A DNA stretch of 64,000 bases from Chitinispirillaceae bacterium (GTDB lineage Bacteria > Fibrobacterota > Chitinivibrionia > Chitinivibrionales > Chitinispirillaceae). How positions within the stretch are numbered: position 1 is the first letter of the stretch; every line of letters starts with the position of its first letter. A program made the position numbers and the translations under genes. Shown here piece by piece: positions 9,755-18,828 of the stretch. The stretch lies in NCBI GenBank assembly GCA_016929415.1, contig JAFGIW010000226.1, forward strand, positions 51,135 to 115,134, read 5' to 3'. The notes under the pieces were generated by a model, which was given only the letters and a program-made list of their open reading frames with translations, did not search any database and was not told where the DNA came from.

Positions 9755-10866
9755 GAAAAAAACCTATAGGAATTCTTATCGTTACTTGCATTAGGGGAAT
9801 TCATCGCAATCCCGAGCCCCGCTTTATCGGGGACATCAATCCCGTTGCCCCGCAGGTGCAGGCCGGTTGCGTAATCCTGATCGAGAAATGACAGGGAACC
9901 GAAATCCGTTATCGTATAATTGACCAGCGAGGCGAAATGCACATTAGCTGCCATGCCGAGTGTCGACTCTATCATCGAACCGACAACATAAGCCTGCTCA
10001 TGTGCGTCGCAGAAATCCGCAATAGCAAGCGCGGAGAGCAAGCCTCCGCATTTTGCCAGCTTGATATTTACAAGATCGACCGCCTGCATTTCGCATAATA
10101 TCCGACAGTCTTTCAGCGTGTGCATGCTTTCATCAGCCATTATCTTGACCGGACAGTGCTCCCGTATTTTCTTCAGTCCTTCGAAGTCATCCGCCGCAAT
10201 TGGTTGTTCAATCCAGAGCAGATCAAATTCCCCTAGTGCGTTACAATAATCGATTGCACGATCGATTTGGCGCCATCCTTGATTTATATCTAGTGTAATC
10301 CCTATGTCACTGGATATTTTCCTGATCCGCTTCAAGACTTTTTTGTCATGCATAAAATCGATGCCTGCCTTAATTTTAACTTGCGTAAATCCGTTTTGTA
10401 GAATCCGATGTATAGTGTCTTCTACAGTCGCCAGGTCGCGGGTAATCGGAAGAAGAGCCGAAACGGTGACCTTGTTTTTGCGTGTGCGATTAAAAAGATC
10501 CGAAACCGGCCTGCCACGCGCCTTGCCGACGATGTCAAGAAGCGCCGTCTCCACTGCACATTTCATTGCCCCATTGAAAGCAATTGCATGTGCAATGGAA
10601 TGCATTATTCCCCATACATCGGCTATGTCGTCAACTGCCTGACCGGTGAGCAACTTTTCTGCATGACGCAGAGCTCCCCGTACTGATTCCTGTGTCTCTC
10701 CGGTAATATCCCAAGCAGCCGATGCTTCACCGTATCCTAGTATTCCCGATTTCGTTTTTATTGTTATCAGAACATAGGGAAGATGGTGAAGGGTTACTCC
10801 GGTATAGGTAAAGGGTTGTTTGAGAGAGATGTAGACATTATCAGCTCTGACTTCGACAATTTCCAA
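9751..10866 (-). CDS. Dipeptide epimerase-like enzyme (enolase superfamily, muconate lactonizing enzyme subgroup)
   Basis: A 371-residue enolase-superfamily protein. The capping domain is N-terminal (residues ~1-125) and the barrel carries the expected catalytic and metal-binding motifs in order: VKIKAG (KxK acid/base pair, ~163-168), LDINQGW (metal ligand), WIEQP, MADES and NIKLAKCGG (opposite-face Lys), plus GSMIES near the end. This set matches L-Ala-D/L-Glu and other dipeptide epimerases, which invert one residue of a dipeptide, for example from peptidoglycan turnover. The exact dipeptide cannot be assigned. A TTG at 10866 with GAGGA 7 bp upstream is the likely start. It lies 21 bp after the methyltransferase and overlaps the STAND gene by 4 bp, so it is an internal operon member. 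Confidence 0.8.
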   Translation of the reverse strand: MEIVEVRADNVYISLKQPFTYTGVTLHHLPYVLITIKTKSGILGYGEASAAWDITGETQESVRGALRHAEKLLTGQAVDDIADVWGIMHSIAHAIAFNGAMKCAVETALLDIVGKARGRPVSDLFNRTRKNKVTVSALLPITRDLATVEDTIHRILQNGFTQVKIKAGIDFMHDKKVLKRIRKISSDIGITLDINQGWRQIDRAIDYCNALGEFDLLWIEQPIAADDFEGLKKIREHCPVKIMADESMHTLKDCRILCEMQAVDLVNIKLAKCGGLLSALAIADFCDAHEQAYVVGSMIESTLGMAANVHFASLVNYTITDFGSLSFLDQDYATGLHLRGNGIDVPDKAGLGIAMNSPNASNDKNSYRFFS

Positions 10867-10887
10867 AACTTTTCCTCAGTAGAGGGG

Positions 10888-11514
10888 TCACAAAATCGCA
10901 CAAACGCATAATGCATAATCTCTGATATATGCATATTCACAATCATCCGGTGTTCTGAGTGGCACCGATTCCAGATATATACGTTTGAAATACCGCATAA
11001 GATTGTCCTGGTACAGCTCTTCAAGATGACTTTTCATATAGTAAAATGTAAGTGCCCCGCCCGGCTTCAGTAAATTCATCGATGCTGTTGCAAAGAAATC
11101 GAACCGTTTCCTATTGGCCTCTTCGACAGTGGGTGAATACGTATCAAAAAAAATTCCGTCGAACTGTCCCAGTGATGATCGTACAGTCTGCCAGTAAACA
11201 GGAAGCAGTGTGATCTTTGAATCCGGGTAACGTTTTTTCCAATTTTGAGCATAGTTAAAAACTTCGGGATGCGGTTCGAGGATTGTGTGACTTTCTACTC
11301 CCAATTCCTGTAACCGTGAAGCCGATATTCCCATACCGAATCCAACCTCCAGAATATTTCCCTTGGCATGTTCATGAAGCATTTCAGCCATTTTGTTCAT
11401 ATACGGGGTTTCCCAGTCCATCATTACCTGATGACCGTCGATAAGCAGTCTATCGGCTCTGTATTCAACTTTTTTTCTATCCCAGTCACTATTAGGGTTG
11501 CTTTGCAAACACAT
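10888..11514 (-). CDS. GAMT/RMT2-like class I SAM-dependent methyltransferase
   Basis: A 208-residue methyltransferase. It matches the guanidinoacetate N-methyltransferase (GAMT) family closely: MMDWETPYMNKMAEML just before the SAM site, SAM motif I ILEVGFGMGISAS (~52-64), acidic loop LEPHPEVF, FDGIFFDTYSP (motif with catalytic Asp) and LLKPGGALTFYY. GAMT relatives methylate guanidino groups; fungal RMT2 acts on protein arginine delta-nitrogen. This makes a guanidino or arginine substrate a reasonable inference, not a proof. It has a strong ribosome site (GGAGGA directly before the ATG) that lies inside the upstream 25-codon ORF, suggesting coupled translation. An in-frame TGA upstream rules out a longer start. 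Confidence 0.8.
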   Translation of the reverse strand: MCLQSNPNSDWDRKKVEYRADRLLIDGHQVMMDWETPYMNKMAEMLHEHAKGNILEVGFGMGISASRLQELGVESHTILEPHPEVFNYAQNWKKRYPDSKITLLPVYWQTVRSSLGQFDGIFFDTYSPTVEEANRKRFDFFATASMNLLKPGGALTFYYMKSHLEELYQDNLMRYFKRIYLESVPLRTPDDCEYAYIRDYALCVCAIL

Positions 11515-11569
11515 TCCTCCGCAGGGATGAACGTTTCACGCTCGGTTTCATTTTCTTGAATTCAGCCAT
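11492..11569 (-). CDS. 25-codon basic peptide ORF overlapping the methyltransferase start
   Basis: An ATG at 11569 opens a 25-residue frame that ends in TAA 23 bp inside the methyltransferase gene. The product starts MAEFKKMKPSVK and continues with RSS, LRR, then NVFAKQP. It has 5 Lys and 3 Arg among 25 residues, no signal peptide and no cysteine. The methyltransferase ribosome site lies within it. It could be a leader that controls translation of the operon, a very small precursor peptide for the downstream GAMT-like methyltransferase and epimerase, or a chance ORF. Its own ribosome site is weak, which lowers confidence. Confidence 0.35.
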   Translation of the reverse strand: MAEFKKMKPSVKRSSLRRNVFAKQP

Positions 11570-12232
11570 ATTTTACTTGGCGACACGATTCACCCGACCA
11601 CTTGTACGTAAGGCAAAAACGTCGTCGTTGACAATTTAATTCTCATCGATTTAGACCGGTCATAGATTTTTATCACATCACCCAATAAATTATTATACAC
11701 AACAAACTCTAATCCCGCAATCACCGATAATCGGTTATCGTCTTTTTTTTCTGGTATTTCAGCGTCGATGGGTTACCGAGTCCATGATTTGTTTTCTTAT
11801 GAAGATCCCTTATGCTTTCAATAACACAAGACACGGCGCTCGATTGTATAAGGATGCCTACTCAGGGCTGAGGAATTATAATTTCCTTGAAGCTTCGTAC
11901 TGTGTGATAAAAACATTTACCTAGTTGATCAAAATAGTTACCGAACCAGGTAAAAACAACAAAATGGGCGTGACCAAACCGGGGACGTTGAATACAAGGG
12001 TGGAGGATAAGGGTAAAAATCAAATACAGGTTTGCCTGACAGAACATGAAAGCGCTTTTTGAAGCACAGAATCAAATACAGCGGAATCCACAGGAACGGA
12101 ATGTCGGGCAAACGGGGAACAGTTGAACATTTTTTCGGCGCGGGGAATCAAAACAACAAGGATCGTTATGCAGGTAAAAGACATCATTGCTGTCCTCTTT
12201 CCTGAAGTGTAAACAGACTGCCGGCCGCCCCC
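11570..12232. other. Non-coding stretch upstream of the methyltransferase operon
   Basis: No convincing gene is visible here; the open frames are short, lack ribosome sites and have no family features. The part next to the operon contains TTGTCA (11629-11634) at a suitable distance upstream of the 25-codon ORF, but the matching -10 is poor. A hairpin followed by a T run lies at 11725-11750. The segment is AT-rich near 11640-11760, as expected for a promoter region. Confidence 0.5.
11725..11750 (+). terminator. Possible rho-independent terminator-like hairpin
   Basis: A 6-bp inverted repeat CGATAA/TTATCG around a TCGG loop is followed by a C and eight T on the plus strand. The stem is AT-rich and short, and no plus-strand gene ends just upstream, so the role is uncertain. 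Confidence 0.25.
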
Positions 12233-13531
12233 TCACCCCGGCGGCAGCAGGTCCCACAGATAGTACAGCGTAAAAACAATCATGGCGGCCAGGCCCACGT
12301 ATGCCAGCAGGAACAGCCCTTTCGACGGCCGGTGGGAGGCGGGAATGGTTTTCGAGCTTATCACGACAAGGTATAAAAGTGCAAGTACCGGTGCGGTCAG
12401 GAAAACGGTGATCGTGGACAGCTCCAGAAGCTTTATCATGCCTTGCGCGAATCGGATGCAGAGCAGGAAAGAGCCAAGGCCGATTATCGGCAGGAGAATG
12501 TTGTAAAACCGGTTCAGGAACCGTTGCTGCGCCCGATCGTCCCGGGAATTATTAAATTTTAAAACCTGCACACCCCTGACGAAACTTCTGGTGAAAGCGT
12601 CCCATACGGTTATAAAGGTTCCGTAAATGGTGCCGAAGGCGGCCAGCGCAATAAAGGGATGCGTCCATGCGCCGATATTTGAAGTAAAGATATGCAGCAA
12701 TTGATTTGAAAACTTCGCCGAGTCGCCCGGCAGTCGTAGTCCGGTGCCGTATATGGTAAAGGCGCCGATGGTCATGAACATCAGGGCAAGAATGGTGGTA
12801 AAAACATATCCCAGGTTGAAATCGAAGAGCGCTTCCCTGAGCGTGGGACGATAGCCGGTAGCTTTCATGTTTTCAACCGTCCAGATACTGTGCATGACGG
12901 CAACCTCAAAACCCGTGGGCATGAAGCCGATCAGGCTTACCAGAAGCGCTAGCCCCGCACCCTTGAGCAAATCGGCGGAAGGCGGCAACGGCACTGTGGC
13001 TTCAACGGGCCCTTTCAATAACACGGAAATGAAAGCAGTTAAAACGGTGATTAGAAGCACCACGGAAATGAATTTGATAAAAGTGTTCAAAACGGAGTAG
13101 CGACCGATCAGCAGTAGTGCGGCGGTTATAAAAAAAACGGCTCCGAGCAGAAGAGGCATGGGAACGGAGGCCATACCGAACATCGTGCTTAAAAGACCGG
13201 CGCACACCGCACCCACCGCTCCGGTGACGGCGAACATATCGATTAAAATGACCAGCATGAAAAGAATGACCGCCCATTTCCCCCGATCCAGAAGCCCTTT
13301 GAGCATGGTCTGCCCGGTCGCACTGGTGTAGCGGGCGCCGAACTCGAAAAAGGGATATTTGAGCACCTGGATGATCAGGATGATCCAGAAGAAAATCATT
13401 CCGTAATAGGCCCCTGCCCGGGTTGAAAGCACCAGATGCGACGTGCCGATCGCAATGCTGGCGAAGAGCTGTCCAGGCCCGATTATTTTAAGAAGATGCT
13501 TCGGGTTGAAATTAATTTTATTGTTTGACAT
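12233..13531 (-). CDS. Nramp-related membrane transporter lacking the metal-binding motif
   Basis: A 432-residue polytopic protein with about 11 hydrophobic segments. It has the Nramp-type opening IIGPGQLFASIAIGTSHLVLS, but the DPGN metal-binding motif of TM1 is replaced by GTSH. The TM6 region reads FMPTGFEVAVMHS instead of the usual MPHN. It therefore belongs to the Nramp-related group rather than canonical Mn/Fe transporters, and its substrate is unknown. The ATG at 13531 has GGGAG six bases upstream and starts just before the first hydrophobic segment; a longer in-frame ATG at 13738 adds a low-quality N-terminus and was rejected. It is divergent from the ABC exporter at 13806. Confidence 0.75.
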   Translation of the reverse strand: MSNNKINFNPKHLLKIIGPGQLFASIAIGTSHLVLSTRAGAYYGMIFFWIILIIQVLKYPFFEFGARYTSATGQTMLKGLLDRGKWAVILFMLVILIDMFAVTGAVGAVCAGLLSTMFGMASVPMPLLLGAVFFITAALLLIGRYSVLNTFIKFISVVLLITVLTAFISVLLKGPVEATVPLPPSADLLKGAGLALLVSLIGFMPTGFEVAVMHSIWTVENMKATGYRPTLREALFDFNLGYVFTTILALMFMTIGAFTIYGTGLRLPGDSAKFSNQLLHIFTSNIGAWTHPFIALAAFGTIYGTFITVWDAFTRSFVRGVQVLKFNNSRDDRAQQRFLNRFYNILLPIIGLGSFLLCIRFAQGMIKLLELSTITVFLTAPVLALLYLVVISSKTIPASHRPSKGLFLLAYVGLAAMIVFTLYYLWDLLPPG

Positions 13532-13805
13532 AGATGACTCCCGTTCCGGCATTGTATGTCGGGTGTGATGCCTCCGGCGCAAATTTAAAATACTTTTCGT
13601 TACCGGTCGCTGTCCCTTCAATTTGATATCACCGCCATCGAACAGTAGCGGGAGCGTCGGTCTCGAATCTATATTCGTTACCATGGGGCAGCCCCGTCTT
13701 CCTGGTGGTACGAGGGACGCCTGTTTCAATGGGTACATTACGCTGTCACTCTACGCTGATTCCCCCACGGAATGCCCGATACGATGAATTGGAGGTAATG
13801 CGACA

Positions 13806-15005
13806 ATGAAAATTCATCAACTTGTGGTAAAAGAGCTGTTTCAGCGCAGCAGTCAATTGTGGACCAGCGTCATCGCCGTTGCGCTCGGGATCGCCGTCAT
13901 GGTTGCCGTCGGAAGCATCACCCGGTTTTCCGAAAAGGCCGTTGCCGACGCGCTCGACGCGCTCGGGACAAATATATTAATACTTCCCAAAAATGCATCG
14001 GTGCAGGATTATTACAGCGCCGATCTCCAGCAATCGGAGATGCCCGAAAGCTATATAACGATGCTCACCGACTCAGGCTCGCTGGGAATAGACAACATAT
14101 CGGCGAAATTAAGTGTGCCGATTGAAATCCGGGGAAAAAAAGCGACGTTCACCGGCATTCTCCCCAAGAGTGAATTCATGGCGACGACCGGCGGGCAGGG
14201 TGCTTTAGGCGTATTGCCGGCAATGCAGTGGACCGGATTTCCTGCGGACACCGCGGTGAACCCGGTGCCCAAGCGGATCATCGACGATCTGGGTTCCGAT
14301 CAGGCGGTCATCGGATCGGAGATCGGGGCGTCACTCAAACTTAAAAAAGGTGATTTCATCGATGTGCTCGGTAAACGGTTGAGGATCGAAGCGGTGCTTT
14401 CAAACACCGGAACCGTCGACGACGGACGCGTTTTCGCGCGCCTGGGCACCGTACAGCAATTAACGGGCAAGAACGCGCTGCTGCATTCCATTGAAATCAC
14501 GGGTTGCAATCCGGCGGCTCTGCCGGAGGTGATCCGGGAAATCAATACACTGCTCCCCGAAGCCCGGGTGGTTACCATACGGCACATCGTCGGCACGCAG
14601 CAGAACATCAATGCGGTCATGCGGCGGATCGCCGTCGCCCTGCTGATCATGATGGCGCTGGCCGGGGGGGCGGCCATCGCGAATTTCATGTTCGCGAATG
14701 TCTATGAACGCCGCCGGGAGATCGGTATCTTCGCGGCGCTGGGGGCGCCGGCCGGCTGGATCGTGCGGCTGTTTCTCATCAAAGCCGCGATCGTCGGGAT
14801 TGCCGGCGGTTCGCTGGGATATATCATCGGGACCGTTTGTGCAGTGATATTCGGTACGAAGATAGCGGGAGTGTCCGTATACCCCGTAGCCTCATTTATC
14901 GGCTGGAGCTTGTTGATCGCTACGGCTGTTTCTCTTGTCGCAAGCGTCATACCGGCATTGAGGGCGGCGGTGGTCGACCCGTCGTCCATCATGAAGGAGG
15001 AATAA
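13806..15005 (+). CDS. FtsX/MacB-like ABC transporter permease
   Basis: A 399-residue permease with the MacB/LolCE arrangement. There is one N-terminal membrane helix (LWTSVIAVALGIAVMVAVG, ~17-35), a large extracytoplasmic domain (~50-275) and three C-terminal helices. The cytoplasmic link VYERRREIGIFAALGAPAGWI is the signature of FtsX-type permeases that transmit ATPase motion across the membrane. Ribosome site GGAGG lies 10 bp before the ATG. It ends 5 bp before the ATPase gene, with which it forms an export complex; the substrate could be a lipoprotein, peptide or drug. Confidence 0.85.
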   Translation: MKIHQLVVKELFQRSSQLWTSVIAVALGIAVMVAVGSITRFSEKAVADALDALGTNILILPKNASVQDYYSADLQQSEMPESYITMLTDSGSLGIDNISAKLSVPIEIRGKKATFTGILPKSEFMATTGGQGALGVLPAMQWTGFPADTAVNPVPKRIIDDLGSDQAVIGSEIGASLKLKKGDFIDVLGKRLRIEAVLSNTGTVDDGRVFARLGTVQQLTGKNALLHSIEITGCNPAALPEVIREINTLLPEARVVTIRHIVGTQQNINAVMRRIAVALLIMMALAGGAAIANFMFANVYERRREIGIFAALGAPAGWIVRLFLIKAAIVGIAGGSLGYIIGTVCAVIFGTKIAGVSVYPVASFIGWSLLIATAVSLVASVIPALRAAVVDPSSIMKEE

Positions 15006-15010
15006 ACGTC

Positions 15011-15679
15011 ATGGTGCTGAAAGCGGAAAATATCACCAAAACGTTCAGACGCCGGCATGGCGCCGTTGTGGCGCTTGATAAGGTTTCCCTTGAAATACAG
15101 GAAGGTGAATTCGTCGGCGTCGTCGGGCCGAGCGGCAGCGGCAAGAGCACGCTTCTTGCCACGCTCGGTGGAATGAACAGTCCCGATGAAGGCGTCGTCT
15201 TATGGGGTAATCAGTCGATCTACGATTGGAATGTGAAGAAACGGGCTCAGTGGAGGGGAGCGGACATCGGATTCGTATTTCAAGTCTTCAACCTGATTCC
15301 CTACCTGAGCGTGTATGAAAATATCAGTGTCGGTCTGGCGCTTTCGGATAAGGATACGAAAGCTCGTGAAAGCATCGCCCGGATTCTTGATGAACTTGAC
15401 CTTGCCGGACAGAAGGACCATACACCCGCCGAATTGAGCGTCGGACAACAGCAGCGTGTGGCGCTTGCGCGTGCACTCATAAAGAAGCCCCGCTTCATTC
15501 TCGCCGATGAGCCGACGGGCAACCTCGATCCCGATACCGGCAGGGGCGTCATGAATATCATCAAGCTGCAGCATGCCGCCGGCACCACCGTTGTCATGAT
15601 AACCCACGATCGCGCGGTCGCCGAATACGCCCAGCGGACGATTAAAATCGTTGACGGGAGAATCGACAATACCGTTTGA
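15011..15679 (+). CDS. MacB/LolD-like ABC transporter ATPase
   Basis: A 222-residue ATPase with Walker A GPSGSGKST (~38-46), Q-loop FVFQVFNLIPYLS, a signature reading LSVGQQQRVALARAL, Walker B RFILADEPTGNLD and the H-loop MITHD. FNLIPYLSVYENI is typical of the LolD/MacB export subfamily. The start at 15011 follows AAGGAGGA, which overlaps the permease stop; an earlier in-frame ATG at 14837 lies within the permease gene and is unlikely. It pairs with the permease just upstream. Confidence 0.9.
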   Translation: MVLKAENITKTFRRRHGAVVALDKVSLEIQEGEFVGVVGPSGSGKSTLLATLGGMNSPDEGVVLWGNQSIYDWNVKKRAQWRGADIGFVFQVFNLIPYLSVYENISVGLALSDKDTKARESIARILDELDLAGQKDHTPAELSVGQQQRVALARALIKKPRFILADEPTGNLDPDTGRGVMNIIKLQHAAGTTVVMITHDRAVAEYAQRTIKIVDGRIDNTV

Positions 15680-15852
15680 CCGGTTGCGGGCAGGCGCTTT
15701 TCAACGCGGTGCCGACCGGCCGGGAGGCGACCTGCGGATGCGGGAGGGGGGGGCATCGGTCCGTTGTGGAAATCGGACGATTGCAATAATTATCATGTCA
15801 AGATACTTGGTCGTTACTCGTAATGATAACCCCTCATGAAAGGAGCGCTGCC

Positions 15853-16419
15853 ATGCGAAACAGCCGGTTGCTTCTGCAAACAGTCTGCATTGTTTTCAGC
15901 TTCGCCGTTGTCTGCGGCGCCGTTGTGCAGGATAAAAAATCCGCTGTTGCCAAAGGAGGTGCGGCAATGAAAGTTACAAGTTCAGCCTTTGCCGAAGGAG
16001 GGATGATCCCCAAAAAGTATACCTGTGACGATATCAACATTTCCCCTGCCCTGCAGTGGTCCGATGCAGCGACGGAAACAAAGAGCTTTGCGCTCATCTG
16101 CGACGACCCGGATGCACCGATGGGAACCTGGGTGCACTGGGTGGTGTACAACATACCCGCAAAATCCAACGGACTGCCTGAAAAGGCGCCGGCGGTCGAT
16201 ACGCTCCCCGACGGCACCCGGCAGGGCGTCAACGACTTCAGGAAGACCGGCTACGGCGGTCCATGCCCGCCGGGAGGCATCCACCGGTACTTTTTCAAAG
16301 TCTATGCGCTCGACACGCAGCTCACGGCCGAAAAGGGAATGACCAAAGCGAAGCTGCTCAAGGCAATGGAAGGGCATGTGCTGGCCGAGGCGCAGGTGAT
16401 GGGGAAGTATAAGAGGTAG
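15853..16419 (+). CDS. Secreted YbhB/YbcL-family PEBP-like protein
   Basis: A 188-residue protein with an N-terminal signal peptide (LLLQTVCIVFSFAVVCGAVV). It carries both signature regions of bacterial phosphatidylethanolamine-binding-like proteins: CDDPDAPMGTWVHWVVYNIP and GGPCPPGGIHRYFFKVYALD. The family binds small phosphorylated or anionic ligands; a precise role in bacteria is not settled. The start at 15853 has AAAGGAG upstream and opens directly into the signal peptide. Confidence 0.85.
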   Translation: MRNSRLLLQTVCIVFSFAVVCGAVVQDKKSAVAKGGAAMKVTSSAFAEGGMIPKKYTCDDINISPALQWSDAATETKSFALICDDPDAPMGTWVHWVVYNIPAKSNGLPEKAPAVDTLPDGTRQGVNDFRKTGYGGPCPPGGIHRYFFKVYALDTQLTAEKGMTKAKLLKAMEGHVLAEAQVMGKYKR

Positions 16420-16911
16420 CAGGAGGCCCGGGGGTCCAGGGACTGAGCGGCCGCCTGGGCCACTCCGGCAGGCGCAGCGGTAAAAGGCCCGGAATCGGAG
16501 CGCCCGCATCAAGGGGGAATGATCTGAAAACGTGGGGCGAAGCCGTTTCAAAGCGTCGCAATGCCACCGTAATGTATCGCAATGCCGTCCACAATGTTCC
16601 GCGAAGCCCGTGTAATGTCTCCCGAGAGGAGTAAAATGTCTCCCGAAGCTCCCGTAATGTACCGCAATGCCGTCTCGACGGTTGTCAAAGCCGATGCGAT
16701 GGCTGTCGAAGAGGCTATATGATCGCAGTATCGCGACGCCGGGAACGGGGCCATCCCGCTCACTCAAGCTCGGGACTCCGGCAGGGTTATGAAATCCCCC
16801 CGATAAAACCTCTTCTTTCCCCTCCCCTCCAAAAAGTATTTTTCCTTCACTTTAATGATATCCAAAACAACATAAACCATACAGTACAATCAACCTCCGG
16901 AGGTAATTTCT
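16420..16911. other. Intergenic stretch with degenerate AATG repeat
   Basis: No gene is supported here. Open frames on the minus strand across it are G+C-driven shadows of the PEBP gene. The middle contains a phased AATG repeat (16560-16674). The segment before htpG is pyrimidine-rich and AT-rich and probably carries its promoter, followed by the ribosome site GGAGG. Confidence 0.5.
16560..16674. repeat. Degenerate tandem repeat with AATG at 10-12 and 21-bp spacing
   Basis: AATG occurs at 16560, 16571, 16581, 16593, 16614, 16635, 16656 and 16666, i.e. steps of 11, 10, 12, 21, 21, 21 and 10 bp. Two 23-bp copies of CCGTAATGTA(T/C)CGCAATGCC plus GTC at 16567-16589 and 16652-16674 differ at one base. 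CTCCCGA follows two of the inner units. Confidence 0.6.
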
Positions 16912-18828
16912 ATGGCTGATACAGCAGCAACCGGTCAGCAGAAAATGGAGTTTCAGACCGAAGCCAAACAACTTCTTCATCTCATGGTTCATGCACTTTA
17001 TACGCACAAGGAGGTTTTTCTGCGCGAGCTGATTTCGAACGCTTCGGATGCGCTCGATAAGCTGCGGTTCGAATCCCTCACCAATCCGGCAATCAAATCC
17101 GGATCAGATGAACCTGCGATTCATATCAAAATCGACAAAACCGCCAAAACGATCACCATCTCCGATAACGGGATCGGTATGACGCGTCAGGAGGTCATCG
17201 ACAATATCGGCACCATCGCCCGCAGCGGTTCGAAAGCCTTTCTGGAAAAGATGACCGGCGACCAGAAGGCCGATTCCAACCTTATCGGTCAGTTCGGCGT
17301 GGGTTTCTACTCGGTATTCATGGTGTCAACGAGCGTCAAACTGGTCACGAAACGGGCCGGAAGCGGCGAGCCCGCCGCGGTGTGGGAGTCGAAGGGCGAG
17401 AGTGACTTTTCCATTGAGGAGGGAACGCGGGAGGGCCACGGCACCGATGTGGTGTTGTATCTCAAAGAGGAGGAATCGACCTATGTCGAAGAGTGGCAGG
17501 TCCGCTCGCTCATCAAGAAGTACTCCGATTTCATCGCTTTCCCGATCTATCTCCCGAACGACAAGGGCAAGGAGGAGGTCGTCAACCAGACCAAGCCGCT
17601 TTGGTGCCGGCCGGCGGCGGAAGTGACGCAGGAACAGTACAAGGAGTTCTACGAGCAGGTGCTGGCCGGATTCGACGAACCGCTCTCCATTCTGCACAAC
17701 CGTGCGGAAGGAATCATGGAGTACTCGTCGCTGCTCTACATTCCGTCGAAGTCGCCCTTCGACCTCTTCTCGCTCGAACGCAAGCACGGGGTCAAGCTCT
17801 ATGTCAAGCGGGTGTTCATCATGGACAACTGCAAGGAGCTGCTGCCCGAATATCTGCGCTTTACGCGCGGGGTGGTTGACTCGGAAGATCTGCCGCTCAA
17901 CATCTCACGGGAAACGCTGCAGAAAAACCCCGTCATCGAGAAGATCAAGAAGACGCTCGTGGGCAAGATCCTCGGCAAGCTCAAGGAGCTCGCGGAGAAC
18001 GAACCCGACACCTACAAAAAATTCTGGCAGGAGTTCGGTCCGGTGCTCAAGGAAGGCCTGCACATGGATTACGAGAACAAGGAGCAGCTGCTCGAACTGG
18101 TCCGTTTCCAGTCGTCAAACGGCACGAAGGACGAGTTTACCTCGCTCAAACAGTATGTAAGCCGCATGCGTTCCGACCAGAAAGACATCTACTACATCAC
18201 CGGCGAAAGCAGGGAGATCGTCGAAAAGAGCCCGCATCTCGAAGTCTTCAAGTCAAAGAGCATAGAGGTGCTTTTCCTGATCGACCCGATCGACGAATGG
18301 GTGGTGGGTGATATTTACAACTACGACGGGAAGCAGCTCAAATCGGTCATGCAGGGCGACCTTGACCTCGGGGATCTCGGCAAAGAGGAGGAGGACGCCA
18401 AAAAGAAATCGGAAACGAAGTTTAAAAAACTCTCCGAGAGGATTAAAAACATCCTCGCCGGCAGGGTTAAGGAGGTGCACATCACCACCCGCCTTAAAGA
18501 CAGCCCCGCCTGCCTGGTAAGCGAGGCGAATGCCATGGGCGCCCACATGGAGAAGCTCATGAAGGCAATGGGCCAGACGGTCCCGGAGTCGAAGCGGATT
18601 CTCGAAATCAACGCAGAGCACCCGATCCTGATGAATATGCACGCACGGTACAGCGCCGATCCGAAAGACCCCGACCTCGAAGAATGGGTGCACCTGCTCT
18701 ACGAACAGGCGCTCATCGCCGAAGGCCAGATGGTCCCCGACCCGATGGCATATTCCCGCAGGGTCAACAATTTACTCATGAAGGTATCGGCGAAAACCGG
18801 AAACCCGGGGCCGACCGATGATAAATAG
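16912..18828 (+). CDS. htpG: Molecular chaperone HtpG (Hsp90)
   Basis: A 638-residue Hsp90. The GHKL ATPase domain shows LRELISNASDALDKLR (catalytic Glu and Asn), ISDNGIGMTRQE, IARSGSKAF and IGQFGVGFYSVFMV. The middle domain includes GVVDSEDLPLNISRE and the C-terminal dimerisation domain ends near residue 625. The protein is full length for HtpG. It folds and remodels cytosolic client proteins in an ATP-driven cycle. The ribosome site GGAGG stands nine bases before the ATG. The stop overlaps the left arm of an inverted repeat (18826-18857). Confidence 0.98.
   Translation: MADTAATGQQKMEFQTEAKQLLHLMVHALYTHKEVFLRELISNASDALDKLRFESLTNPAIKSGSDEPAIHIKIDKTAKTITISDNGIGMTRQEVIDNIGTIARSGSKAFLEKMTGDQKADSNLIGQFGVGFYSVFMVSTSVKLVTKRAGSGEPAAVWESKGESDFSIEEGTREGHGTDVVLYLKEEESTYVEEWQVRSLIKKYSDFIAFPIYLPNDKGKEEVVNQTKPLWCRPAAEVTQEQYKEFYEQVLAGFDEPLSILHNRAEGIMEYSSLLYIPSKSPFDLFSLERKHGVKLYVKRVFIMDNCKELLPEYLRFTRGVVDSEDLPLNISRETLQKNPVIEKIKKTLVGKILGKLKELAENEPDTYKKFWQEFGPVLKEGLHMDYENKEQLLELVRFQSSNGTKDEFTSLKQYVSRMRSDQKDIYYITGESREIVEKSPHLEVFKSKSIEVLFLIDPIDEWVVGDIYNYDGKQLKSVMQGDLDLGDLGKEEEDAKKKSETKFKKLSERIKNILAGRVKEVHITTRLKDSPACLVSEANAMGAHMEKLMKAMGQTVPESKRILEINAEHPILMNMHARYSADPKDPDLEEWVHLLYEQALIAEGQMVPDPMAYSRRVNNLLMKVSAKTGNPGPTDDK

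Noticed and set aside
11862..12047. 61-codon minus-strand frame in the gap upstream of the methyltransferase operon
   Set aside because: No ribosome site, no family and a hydrophobic random-like composition.
15982..16767. 261-codon open frame on the minus strand across the PEBP gene
   Set aside because: It is antisense to the PEBP gene, has no ribosome site and a biased composition typical of a shadow frame.
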